In this document: in pieces, positions 54,387 to 61,859 of the stretch
Numbering within the stretch: the first letter of the stretch is position 1
Layout: every line of letters starts with the position of its first letter
Assembly (NCBI GenBank): GCA_944326545.1
Contig: CALVEH010000008.1
Coordinates: 1-64,000, forward strand
Source: Candidatus Gastranaerophilales bacterium
GTDB taxonomy: Bacteria > Cyanobacteriota > Vampirovibrionia > Gastranaerophilales > Gastranaerophilaceae
Reading direction: 5' to 3'
Length of the DNA: 64,000 nt
Translations under genes and position numbers: made by a program
The notes under the pieces: model-generated
The model's database searches: none
The model's input: the letters and a program-made list of their open reading frames with translations, nothing else
What the model was told of the DNA's origin: nothing

Positions 54387-54725
54387 TTAAGCTGATTGTT
54401 GATCAGCTCTGCCTGCAGAAAGCAATCTTAAATTAGTTGCTCTGACAAAGAATCTTTCTTTTTGTGCGCCTGAAGCATCATTCCATTTGCTTGAAGCGAG
54501 TCTGCCATCAATTGCAACCAATTTGCCTTTTTTTACATATTCGCCTGCTACTTCTGCAAGTTTATCCCACAATTCAACATTAAACCAGTCTGTAACTTCA
54601 GCTTTTGTTTTTGAATCCCAACGGCTTACAGCAACAGAAAAAGTTGTTTTCACCTTGCCTGATTCAAAGTATTTCATTTCAGGGTCTTGACCTGCTCTAC
54701 CAACTAAAACAACTGAATTTATCAT
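54387..54725 (-). CDS. ssb: Single-stranded DNA-binding protein (short, cyanobacterial type)
   Basis: A 112-residue SSB consisting of the OB-fold only: MINSVVLVGRAGQDPEMKYFESGK resembles the cyanobacterial SSB start, followed by DWFNVELWDKLAEVA and KGKLVAIDGRL. It lacks the disordered linker and acidic tip (D-D-I-P-F) that recruits partner proteins in most bacteria; it ends in GRADQQSA. It is followed by the acid-sugar kinase and pdxA-like genes in one transcript. AAGGGA precedes the ATG. Confidence 0.92.
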   Translation of the reverse strand: MINSVVLVGRAGQDPEMKYFESGKVKTTFSVAVSRWDSKTKAEVTDWFNVELWDKLAEVAGEYVKKGKLVAIDGRLASSKWNDASGAQKERFFVRATNLRLLSAGRADQQSA

Positions 54726-54867
54726 TGAATTTCCCTTTTAAATCTAATCTAGTGTCGTCTTTTTCGCTTCGAGCCTTCGAAGCTCAAAGACTCACCTTTT
54801 CAATGTGTCACTCAAAAAATTTGCTCACGTTCCTTATCGCAAATTTTTCTCGAACAATCTAATAATT
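54726..54867 (-). promoter_or_regulatory. Structured 5' leader of ssb
   Basis: The predicted ~142-base leader has two hairpins. The upstream one pairs AAATTTGC with GCAAATTT and runs into a T-stretch (terminator-like, ~54807-54845). The downstream one (~54750-54790) is nested: GTCTTT/AAAGAC outside and GCTTCGA-AGGC-TCGAAGC inside. This looks like an attenuator or binding platform; no known leader family is recognised. Confidence 0.5.
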
Positions 54868-54873
54868 ATATCC

Positions 54874-54901
54874 ATTATATAAAAAAATACTCATTGTGCA
54901 A
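54874..54901 (-). promoter_or_regulatory. Promoter of the ssb operon
   Basis: TTGCAC (54901-54896), 16-base spacer, perfect TATAAT (54879-54874) on the minus strand; start predicted near 54867. Confidence 0.7.
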
Positions 54902-54977
54902 ATTTCAAAAAACTAATTGTTACTTTTTAAAACAAAGAAATGTTGATTTTGAACAAAATAATATTATTATATATTTT

Positions 54978-55547
54978 ATGAAGAAATTAATCGCTATAAC
55001 ATTTTTATTTTTAGGGTTACTATTTTCACCGGCATTTGCAGCAGGTGAATACGAAGAATTGTATCAAAATGCACAATTACCGGATTTTGAACTGGTGCAT
55101 AGTATAGACCCATATCAAAATGAAGACTATCAAAAATATGCTTGGTCACCTTATCCGCTATTTAGATTAGCATCTGACGTTAGATTTAAAACACAAATTA
55201 TACCCGCAGGGTATTACATATTGACTCCTCGCACAATGAACGGTAAGGATTACATATTTTTTAAAGAAGCAGGCAAGGTAAAATTCATAATACCTGTTGT
55301 AAAAAAAGAACTTGTTCCTGTGGATTTTTACCACAACAATATGCCAACCCCCAAATATACAAAATGGCAAAAATTCTGTAAATCAGTCAGAGATGGATTT
55401 TATACAATTTTCAGAAACTCTTCAAGAAAATCTCCTCCGCCAAGTTCTTACATTGTTTCAGAAAATATTGAAGGTGATATGTATTTAATCATCTTGTATT
55501 ATGGCGAAACAAAATACCATATCGTATTTAAGGCTGGCAAATATTAA
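54978..55547 (+). CDS. Secreted protein of unknown function
   Basis: A 189-residue protein with a clear Sec signal peptide (MKKLIAITFLFLGLLFSPAFA, cleavage before A-G-E). The mature part is beta-rich and unrecognised, with repeated YILTPR/YLIILYYG type strands. The frame is open 84 bases further upstream, but the signal peptide requires the ATG at 54978; no SD is visible in the A/T-rich region before it. Probably periplasmic. Confidence 0.72.
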   Translation: MKKLIAITFLFLGLLFSPAFAAGEYEELYQNAQLPDFELVHSIDPYQNEDYQKYAWSPYPLFRLASDVRFKTQIIPAGYYILTPRTMNGKDYIFFKEAGKVKFIIPVVKKELVPVDFYHNNMPTPKYTKWQKFCKSVRDGFYTIFRNSSRKSPPPSSYIVSENIEGDMYLIILYYGETKYHIVFKAGKY

Positions 55548-55614
55548 AAAACAAATGTAAACAAGAATTTAAAACAAATAGCAAAAAATTTTATTTACCA
55601 GCTTTTATAGCACT

Positions 55615-57024
55615 ATGATAAATAAAATTACGCATGGAAGTTTATACATAAATAAGCAATTTGCTTCAGCTCAACCTGCTTTTAAATCTCAAGATGTTTC
55701 ACAGCAACAACCTGTGGAATTGACAAAAGTGCCTACACCAACGCTTGTTGCATATTTGAGCAATATCAATAAATCAGGGAATAATGAACATATTGAAATA
55801 AAATATTTCAACACGCTTTCTCCTGATAAGATGCAAGAAAAATATGCAAATGAGGCAACTAAAGCAGTAAATGATTTATCAAATCGAGCAGGAAAAGTTT
55901 CTGAAGAACTCAGTTGGATTAAAGAGTTACCTCAAGAGCAAATTAAAAGACTTGATGAGATTTATGCGCTTGCTGATTCTTTAAAACAAAACGGAGAAGG
56001 TAAACTTGGCATTATAGGTATAGGCGGTTCAAAACACACTATAGAAAATATGCTGTCTTTAAACAGATTGTCTGACAAAGCAGTATTTCTTTCTTCTGTT
56101 ACTCCTGAAGACATAAAATCCTTTATTGATAAATTAGGTGACAAAAAGACATTAGCAATAATGGTTGCCTCTAAATCAGGCACAACACTGGAACCCTCTG
56201 TAGGTTTTGAACAGGTAAGAAAACTCCTTGGCGATGATTTTAAAAATTATGCCTGTATAACAGACAAAGATGAATCCAAAAGCAAATTAAGAAAGCTTGC
56301 AAATGAAAATTCTTACAAATGCGGAATTATCCACGACGGATGCGGAGGAAGATTTGGCGCTTTTGACGACCACACCCTCACTGCTTTAGCGTACTGTGGT
56401 ATGCCTAAAGAAGATATAAAAAAAATGCTAGAATCTGCATTAAAAGCACAGACAAAATTTATGAATCCAGATTTTAAATCAAATCCGGCTTTACAAAGAG
56501 CTGCTTTCAACGTTGAGTCTGTTCTCAACGGAAAAGCAAATCAACACGACTACTATTTTGGCGACAGGTTTGAGGGTACAGCTTTGTGGAATACACAAAT
56601 GAAAAAAGAATCTCACAAATCCTTGTACAAAGTGTCAGCTGATTTAGTAGGCCCCGCATTTTTACACAATTCTACAGAAAGTGATTTAGACGAGGGTAAT
56701 AATACTTCCTTCTATACTTTTAATGCCATTAAAAACGATAAAAGTGAAGATTATAAAGCCTATAATGCTCTATTAAACGGAAGCTTAAAAGCTTATAGTG
56801 AAAGACATCCTGTGTCTTTGATTGAGCTAAAAGATCTTTCGCCTGAATCGATTGGTGAGTTTGTGGAATTAAAACATTTTGAAACCTTATACACGGGCAT
56901 GATGTTAAGAGCTATCAAAAATCAACAAAATCAAGAGGCTGCTACTAAAGAAAAACTCCCAGAAGTAGTACAGCCCCACGTTAATATTTATAAAAAAGAA
57001 GTTAATAAAATTTTAGCTTCTTAA
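55615..57024 (+). CDS. pgi: Divergent glucose-6-phosphate isomerase with F-x-S leader
   Basis: Interconverts glucose- and fructose-6-phosphate. 469 residues: SIS-fold signatures GIIGIGGSKHT, VASKSGTTLEPS, GGRFGAFDDHTL, the catalytic Glu in QMKKESHKS and a C-terminal Lys in QPHVNIYKKEV. Sequence is divergent from standard Pgi. The N-terminus carries a ~25-residue leader ending PAFKS (21-25), like other unrelated proteins of the window. No clear SD. Convergent with the zinc-ribbon gene, 4 bp apart. Confidence 0.82.
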   Translation: MINKITHGSLYINKQFASAQPAFKSQDVSQQQPVELTKVPTPTLVAYLSNINKSGNNEHIEIKYFNTLSPDKMQEKYANEATKAVNDLSNRAGKVSEELSWIKELPQEQIKRLDEIYALADSLKQNGEGKLGIIGIGGSKHTIENMLSLNRLSDKAVFLSSVTPEDIKSFIDKLGDKKTLAIMVASKSGTTLEPSVGFEQVRKLLGDDFKNYACITDKDESKSKLRKLANENSYKCGIIHDGCGGRFGAFDDHTLTALAYCGMPKEDIKKMLESALKAQTKFMNPDFKSNPALQRAAFNVESVLNGKANQHDYYFGDRFEGTALWNTQMKKESHKSLYKVSADLVGPAFLHNSTESDLDEGNNTSFYTFNAIKNDKSEDYKAYNALLNGSLKAYSERHPVSLIELKDLSPESIGEFVELKHFETLYTGMMLRAIKNQQNQEAATKEKLPEVVQPHVNIYKKEVNKILAS

Positions 57025-57028
57025 CAAC

Positions 57029-57496
57029 CTAAATAGCGTCTTCATGTAATAAAGTATCAAAAATTATTTGCATTTTTTCAGAATTTTCCATTAACCTTTT
57101 AACATCAGCAATTCTTTCATCATCAGAATTGTACTGCTTTCTCATAGCTTCAAGTTCACTATGATCAAAGAATTTTCCACCGCAAGTATAACATTCATCA
57201 ATAGTTATTTCTTGTTTTGCACTTACATGGTTTTTCACCATAGGTTTATGACAAATAGGACACTCTCTATCCATTGTTGTATCTACTTTTATAAATTCTC
57301 TGCCTTTTTTAGCTTCAGAAATTGGCGTAATATCTTCACTTTTTTCATCAATTTTTTTGAGTTCTCTTGTATCAAGCCATATTCCGCCACAACCATCAAG
57401 ACATATATCTACAATAAAACCTTGGTTTTCAAGAAAAACTTTTTTCATAATTTTGCCGCAAGCAGGGCATTTAATAAATTCATAATTGTCTGCCAT
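57029..57496 (-). CDS. Double TFIIB-like zinc-ribbon protein
   Basis: A 155-residue protein with two zf-TFIIB units: CPAC...C-x3-C-GGIWLD at ~10-42 and CPIC...C-x2-C-GGKFFD at ~80-110, each ending in the typical G-G-x-W/F-x-D. Such proteins are common and mostly uncharacterised; nucleic-acid or protein binding is presumed. AGAGGA precedes the ATG. Confidence 0.82.
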   Translation of the reverse strand: MADNYEFIKCPACGKIMKKVFLENQGFIVDICLDGCGGIWLDTRELKKIDEKSEDITPISEAKKGREFIKVDTTMDRECPICHKPMVKNHVSAKQEITIDECYTCGGKFFDHSELEAMRKQYNSDDERIADVKRLMENSEKMQIIFDTLLHEDAI

Positions 57497-57533
57497 AAGT
57501 TAAAAATCCTCTATTTGTAAGATAAAACAATTA

Positions 57534-57557
57534 TAACATTTTTTATTAAAAATGTTA
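57534..57557. promoter_or_regulatory. 24-bp palindrome between the zinc-ribbon and TolC-like genes
   Basis: Perfect 10-bp arms TAACATTTTT and AAAAATGTTA around TATT, 45 bases before the TolC-like start and 38 bases before the divergent gene. Operator-like by position. Confidence 0.45.
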
Positions 57558-57602
57558 TCTTGATTTTATGCACCATATAAAGTATTTTTATAAAACGGAG
57601 AT

Positions 57603-58928
57603 ATGGTTAAAGATAGATTAAAATATTTAATAATAACACTGGCTATACCTGCATTAATTAACACAGGGAGTGTTTTTGCGGATGAATTCAAAAAAATAAA
57701 TCTTGACGATGCTATTCAACTTTCTGTTTCTAACAATTTGGATTTGCAATCGGCAAGAATTAATGTAGTACTGGCTAAAAACGATATAAAAACAGCAAAC
57801 AGATTAAAAAACCCTGACATAAATATATTTTACAATATGGGAAAAGCAGGAAAAAGCGAACCTCAACAAATAGGTATTTCAGAAACCCTTGAAATAGCTA
57901 AACGAGCCCCCAGAAAAAACTTAGCAAAATCAAACCTATACAAAAAGGAACTTGACGTAAAACTTGCTGAATTCACACTGGAAATGGACGTAAGAGAAAC
58001 TTACGTTGATTTAGTAGGTGCTAAAACAATATTGAAGTGTCTTATAGAGCAAAAACAATTACTTGTTGAGTTGGAAGAATTAGCTAAGAAAAAGCTAAAA
58101 TCAGGAATATCCGCAGAATCAGAGGTAATACAAGCACAAATTGCTTTAAACCAAATGGAAACCAAAATCAATTCTGCAAAAACAAACATAACTACAGCAA
58201 GAAACAATTTTAATAAAGCTTTAAATCTAAAAGAAGACAGCAAGATAATCTATGATACACAAGAAGATGATTTGCCTGGTGAAACAGTCTTTATTTCTTT
58301 AAAAACACCTGATTATAATCTTAAAATGCCTGACTTTGACGTAATTGCACAAAAAGCTCTTGAAAAAAGACTAGATATTCAAGCGGCAAAACAAGAAATA
58401 GAAATAGCAAAGAAAAATCTTACTGTTGTTGAGCGTCAAAGAATCCCTGATGTGGAAATTCTGGGAGGTTATTCATATTTGCCATCAACTCACAGCGATT
58501 CAGGACATTTTGAACCCGGTGCTTACGCAGGAGCAGGAATAAACAATGTTCCTGTTTTCTATTCCTACAGACCGGAAATCAAAAATGCAAAATTACAAAT
58601 TGAACAAGCTCAAATAAATTATGAATCAGCAAAAAACAAGGCTACAAAAGATTTGAGTTCTGCCTATGACAGATTTGTTACTTCACAAACAAATTTGTTA
58701 TTCTATAAACAAAAACTGATTAAAGATTCTGAGGAATTAATAAAAATATCTAAGAAAAACTACAATGAAGGCAAAACTGACCTCACCTCAGTAATTGTTA
58801 TGCAACAATCATACCAAGATATAATAGTGGGTTATGTAGCAGCGCTTACTGATTATTACACCGACTGGATCGACTTTTTAAGAGAAGTCAATAACGAAGA
58901 TTTTGATATAAACGAAGAAAATTTGTAG
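57603..58928 (+). CDS. TolC-family outer membrane efflux protein (orphan)
   Basis: A 441-residue outer-membrane channel of the CusC/CzcC-like branch. Signal peptide 1-26 (cleavage after VFA), then two OEP repeats (INLDDAIQLSVSNNLDLQSARI at ~31; DVIAQKALEKRLDIQAAKQEI in the second). Long coiled coils with EVIQAQIALNQMETK and YNEGKTDLTSVIVMQQSYQD. No RND or adaptor gene is adjacent, so it may serve another pump. GGAG lies 2-3 bases before the ATG, which is close. A palindrome precedes the gene. Confidence 0.88.
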   Translation: MVKDRLKYLIITLAIPALINTGSVFADEFKKINLDDAIQLSVSNNLDLQSARINVVLAKNDIKTANRLKNPDINIFYNMGKAGKSEPQQIGISETLEIAKRAPRKNLAKSNLYKKELDVKLAEFTLEMDVRETYVDLVGAKTILKCLIEQKQLLVELEELAKKKLKSGISAESEVIQAQIALNQMETKINSAKTNITTARNNFNKALNLKEDSKIIYDTQEDDLPGETVFISLKTPDYNLKMPDFDVIAQKALEKRLDIQAAKQEIEIAKKNLTVVERQRIPDVEILGGYSYLPSTHSDSGHFEPGAYAGAGINNVPVFYSYRPEIKNAKLQIEQAQINYESAKNKATKDLSSAYDRFVTSQTNLLFYKQKLIKDSEELIKISKKNYNEGKTDLTSVIVMQQSYQDIIVGYVAALTDYYTDWIDFLREVNNEDFDINEENL

Positions 58929-58939
58929 TAATAAAAAAT

Positions 58940-59560
58940 CTACTCAATATCTTTGCAAGCAAACTGTAAAAAGCTACCCATCAAGTTTTCATTCCAAACT
59001 TTTACTGATGGAGGGACTTTTAACACTGCAGGGGTAAAGTTCCAGATATATTTGATATTTGATTCTATTAGAAAATCCGCAACCTGTTGTGCATATTGAC
59101 GCGGTACTGTCAAAATAGCTATTTCTACACCCAATCTTTGCACCAAATTAGGCAGTTTTGAAATATGAAAAATCTGTTTGTTGTTTACTTGAATATCTAT
59201 TTTTTGCGGATCATTATCAAAAAGCGCAAGAATATTTAAGCCGTAACTATTAAAACTATCATATTTTGCCAACGCAAGTCCCAAGTGTCCTGAGCCAACA
59301 ATAAAAGCATCTTTAGTTTTTGCAAAACCAAGTGTTTTTTCGATTGAGTCTTTTAAATCTTTAACCATATACCCAACTCGACATTTACCTGCATTATTGA
59401 GCAGTTTAAAGTCTTTTCTGACTTGAGAATCGTCAATATTAAGACGTTGAGCAATCTGCGGACTTGATATTGTCTCAATACCTGCCTCAATATACTCAAC
59501 CATAATGCTGTGGTAAAGAGTTAATCTATTGGAAACTTTTTCGGGTATATTTTTGCTCAT
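58940..59560 (-). CDS. rex: Redox-sensing transcriptional repressor Rex
   Basis: Rex represses fermentation and hydrogenase genes until NADH rises. 206 residues: N-terminal winged helix (ISSPQIAQRLNIDDSQVRKDF) with the conserved R-K-D, Rossmann dinucleotide site GSGHLGLALAKY and NFTPAVLKVP near the C-terminus. AAAGG precedes the ATG. It is divergent from the hydrogenase locus, and a matching operator lies in the intervening region (59735-59752). Confidence 0.95.
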   Translation of the reverse strand: MSKNIPEKVSNRLTLYHSIMVEYIEAGIETISSPQIAQRLNIDDSQVRKDFKLLNNAGKCRVGYMVKDLKDSIEKTLGFAKTKDAFIVGSGHLGLALAKYDSFNSYGLNILALFDNDPQKIDIQVNNKQIFHISKLPNLVQRLGVEIAILTVPRQYAQQVADFLIESNIKYIWNFTPAVLKVPPSVKVWNENLMGSFLQFACKDIE

Positions 59561-59694
59561 TTTTCACACCTTTATAAAATTCAACCAAAATTATACATTA
59601 AATCACGAAAAAAATCACGATTAATTTTGCAAAACAATAATAATTGCAGTGCAGATATAATTACTTAATTGGATTACAGCATATTATTTATCGC

Positions 59695-59723
59695 TTGCCA
59701 TTTGCTATTAAATAGCATAAAAT
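59695..59723 (+). promoter_or_regulatory. Promoter of the hydrogenase locus
   Basis: TTGCCA (59695-59700), 17-base spacer, TAAAAT (59718-59723). The predicted start near 59730 is immediately before the Rex-like site. Confidence 0.65.
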
Positions 59724-59734
59724 ATAAATTGTAA

Positions 59735-59752
59735 GGGTGAAAATAATCACAA
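59735..59752 (+). promoter_or_regulatory. Candidate Rex operator
   Basis: GGGTGA-AAATAA-TCACAA matches the Rex consensus TTGTGA-N6-TCACAA at 10 of 12 defined positions, with one half-site perfect. It lies just downstream of the predicted transcription start, where bound Rex would block transcription. Confidence 0.65.
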
Positions 59753-59788
59753 TTTAATATTCTGCAGACATCTATAAGGATTAAGAAA

Positions 59789-60043
59789 ATGGAAAAAGAA
59801 AAAACCAAAACTATTACTATTAAAGTATGTATGGGTAGCTCTTGTTTTGCTAGAGGAAACGCTGCAAACCTTGATTACATCGAAAATTTTGTTAAAGAAC
59901 ACGGTCTTGATGCAAAAATCGAAGTTGTTGGCAGCAGATGCGAAAACAATTGCGCTGTAGGTCCTAACGTTATAATCAATGGAGAAAATTGTGAATCAGC
60001 TTCTCCTGTTAGATTAGAAGCAATACTAAAAAAATATTTATAA
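59789..60043 (+). CDS. Thioredoxin-like [2Fe-2S] ferredoxin
   Basis: An 84-residue protein of the NuoE/HndA C-terminal type, with the cluster cysteines C14, C19 (C-x4-C) and C51, C55 (C-x3-C). Such small proteins pass electrons to or from hydrogenases and related enzymes. AAGGA lies 7-8 bases before the ATG. First gene after the Rex-controlled promoter; a strong terminator follows it, suggesting the gene is expressed more than the downstream hydrogenase genes. Confidence 0.9.
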   Translation: MEKEKTKTITIKVCMGSSCFARGNAANLDYIENFVKEHGLDAKIEVVGSRCENNCAVGPNVIINGENCESASPVRLEAILKKYL

Positions 60044-60054
60044 GTTTATAGTTT

Positions 60055-60091
60055 AAACAGACTTGTTCAATATAGGACAAGTCTGTTTTTT
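60055..60091 (+). terminator. Strong terminator between the ferredoxin and sensory hydrogenase genes
   Basis: Perfect 12-bp stem AAACAGACTTGT/ACAAGTCTGTTT with a 10-base loop followed by T-run. It lies within an otherwise co-directional locus, so it probably attenuates rather than ends the transcript, or the next gene has its own promoter. Confidence 0.88.
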
Positions 60092-60110
60092 AAAAAGATG
60101 AGGTCTCTTT

Positions 60111-61859
60111 ATGAATAGCCAATACCCTATTTATACGCTGCAAAACGAGTGTGTGGATTGTTATAAATGCGTGCGTCAGTGCAGCATGAAAGCTATTAAA
60201 ATAGAAAACGGTCACGCATCAGTTATTCCTGAGAAATGCATAGCTTGCGGACACTGTGTTTTAGTTTGCCCTTCAGAAGCAAAAAAAATAAGAAACGACA
60301 TAAACAAAGCAAGAGCGGTATTAACAGCAAAAAAAAGAGTATTTGTATCATTAGCGCCAAGTTGGGCAGGATTTTGGAATTGTTCTGTTGAAAAGCTTAT
60401 AACAGCAATTAAAAAACTGGGTTTTGAAGGCGTATCAGAGACCGCGCTGGGTGCCCAAGAAGTTTCTATCGAAGTTACAAAAATCCTTTCTAAAAGAGAC
60501 AATAAAATACATATATCAAGTGCTTGCCCTGCAATTGTTGATTATGTAAGGCTCTATATGCCTGAATACACAAAGTACATTACACCTGTTGGCTCTCCTG
60601 CAATGACACACGCAAAACTTTTAAAGAAAAGATATGGTGATGACATAGGTGTTGTATTTGTCGGCCCTTGTATTGCCAAGAAAAATGAAGCAGACAGAAA
60701 CCCTGAGTTGATAGATGTTTCATTGACATTTCATGAGCTTTCTCAATGGTTTGCACTCGATAACATAGAACCGGATAATGTTGAAGTTACGGAAGAAGTA
60801 AAATTCGTGCCTAAAAAAGCCTATGAAGGCGCTTACTACCCTATAGAAGGAGGTATGAACAAAACCATCCGACTTTCTGGCTGTGCAAAAGATATTCAAC
60901 TTGTCAGCGTAAGTTCAATTCCTGCTTTTAAAGATTCTTTGAACAACCTAACACCTGAAAACCTCGACAGAACCATCTTCATTGAAGCTCTTGCTTGTCC
61001 GGGAGGATGTGCAAACGGCCCTTGCAAAGATGCTTCAAAGCCAGGTGTTATAACAATGTCTGATATTTTAAGGACAGTCAAATTAAGAGACGACATCCCG
61101 ACAGAACCTGAAGTAGTTGTTGAAAAAGAATATAGAGAACGCCCTCAAAACACGAGAGTTTATTCAACAGAAGAAATTGCAGAAGCAATGGCAAGAATTG
61201 GTAAACACGGTGCAGAAGACGAATTGAACTGCGGTGGCTGCGGTTACGATACTTGCCGCCAACTTGCAGAAGCATTGTTGAACGGAGATGCAGAACCTTC
61301 AATGTGTGTTTCTTATATGAGAAAACTCGCAATAAGAAAGGCAAGTGCAATGTTGCGTTCTATGCCATCTGCCATAGTTATGGCCGATCAAGACTTAAAT
61401 ATTCTTGAAACCAACGAAGCATTTGTAAGAATGTTTGCCCCTGAACTTTTAGAGTTATTCACAAGTCGTCCTGAAGGTTTGGCTGGTGGTGCTTTGGATA
61501 GGGTTGTACCATTTATTGACCTGTTTAAAAGAACTCTTAAATCTGGCAAAGATATCCATAAAGAAAGATATCCTGTAGGCAAAAACCTTTATGACATTGC
61601 TGTTTTTGAAATAGAACGCAATAAGATTGTTGGTGCAGTTATCACAGATGTTACACAAACTGAGATGAAACGTGAACAAATTGCCAAAAAAGCTCATGAA
61701 GTAATTGAAAAGAACATAGCAACCGTTCAAAATATCGCTTGTCTTTTAGGTGAGCACATGGTTGATACAGAACTTTTACTAAGCCAAATTGCTCAAGGTT
61801 ATGAAGATGACGGTTCAGAGACCGAAGACTCTGACGGAACAGAATCAGGAGAAAAATAA
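60111..61859 (+). CDS. hydS: Sensory-type (group C) [FeFe] hydrogenase with Fes and PAS domains
   Basis: A 582-residue protein: two 4Fe-4S ferredoxin clusters (C14-C17-C20-C24 and a second set C43-C53), an H-cluster domain (~70-320), a Fes-type 4Fe-4S module (C374, C377, C382, C399) and a PAS domain (~412-525) with an acidic tail. The H-cluster ligands are C139, C187, C296 and C300. The position of the proton-relay cysteine (first C of TSCCP) is A138, as reported in putative sensory HydS proteins. With PAS and the next gene (phosphatase), an H2 sensor is more likely than a catalyst. GAGG precedes the ATG. Confidence 0.88.
   Translation: MNSQYPIYTLQNECVDCYKCVRQCSMKAIKIENGHASVIPEKCIACGHCVLVCPSEAKKIRNDINKARAVLTAKKRVFVSLAPSWAGFWNCSVEKLITAIKKLGFEGVSETALGAQEVSIEVTKILSKRDNKIHISSACPAIVDYVRLYMPEYTKYITPVGSPAMTHAKLLKKRYGDDIGVVFVGPCIAKKNEADRNPELIDVSLTFHELSQWFALDNIEPDNVEVTEEVKFVPKKAYEGAYYPIEGGMNKTIRLSGCAKDIQLVSVSSIPAFKDSLNNLTPENLDRTIFIEALACPGGCANGPCKDASKPGVITMSDILRTVKLRDDIPTEPEVVVEKEYRERPQNTRVYSTEEIAEAMARIGKHGAEDELNCGGCGYDTCRQLAEALLNGDAEPSMCVSYMRKLAIRKASAMLRSMPSAIVMADQDLNILETNEAFVRMFAPELLELFTSRPEGLAGGALDRVVPFIDLFKRTLKSGKDIHKERYPVGKNLYDIAVFEIERNKIVGAVITDVTQTEMKREQIAKKAHEVIEKNIATVQNIACLLGEHMVDTELLLSQIAQGYEDDGSETEDSDGTESGEK

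Noticed and set aside
60111-61859. Reading the PAS-containing hydrogenase as a catalytic H2-producing enzyme
   Set aside because: The proton-relay Cys is Ala, and PAS plus an overlapping phosphatase gene argue for sensing; a catalytic role is not excluded.
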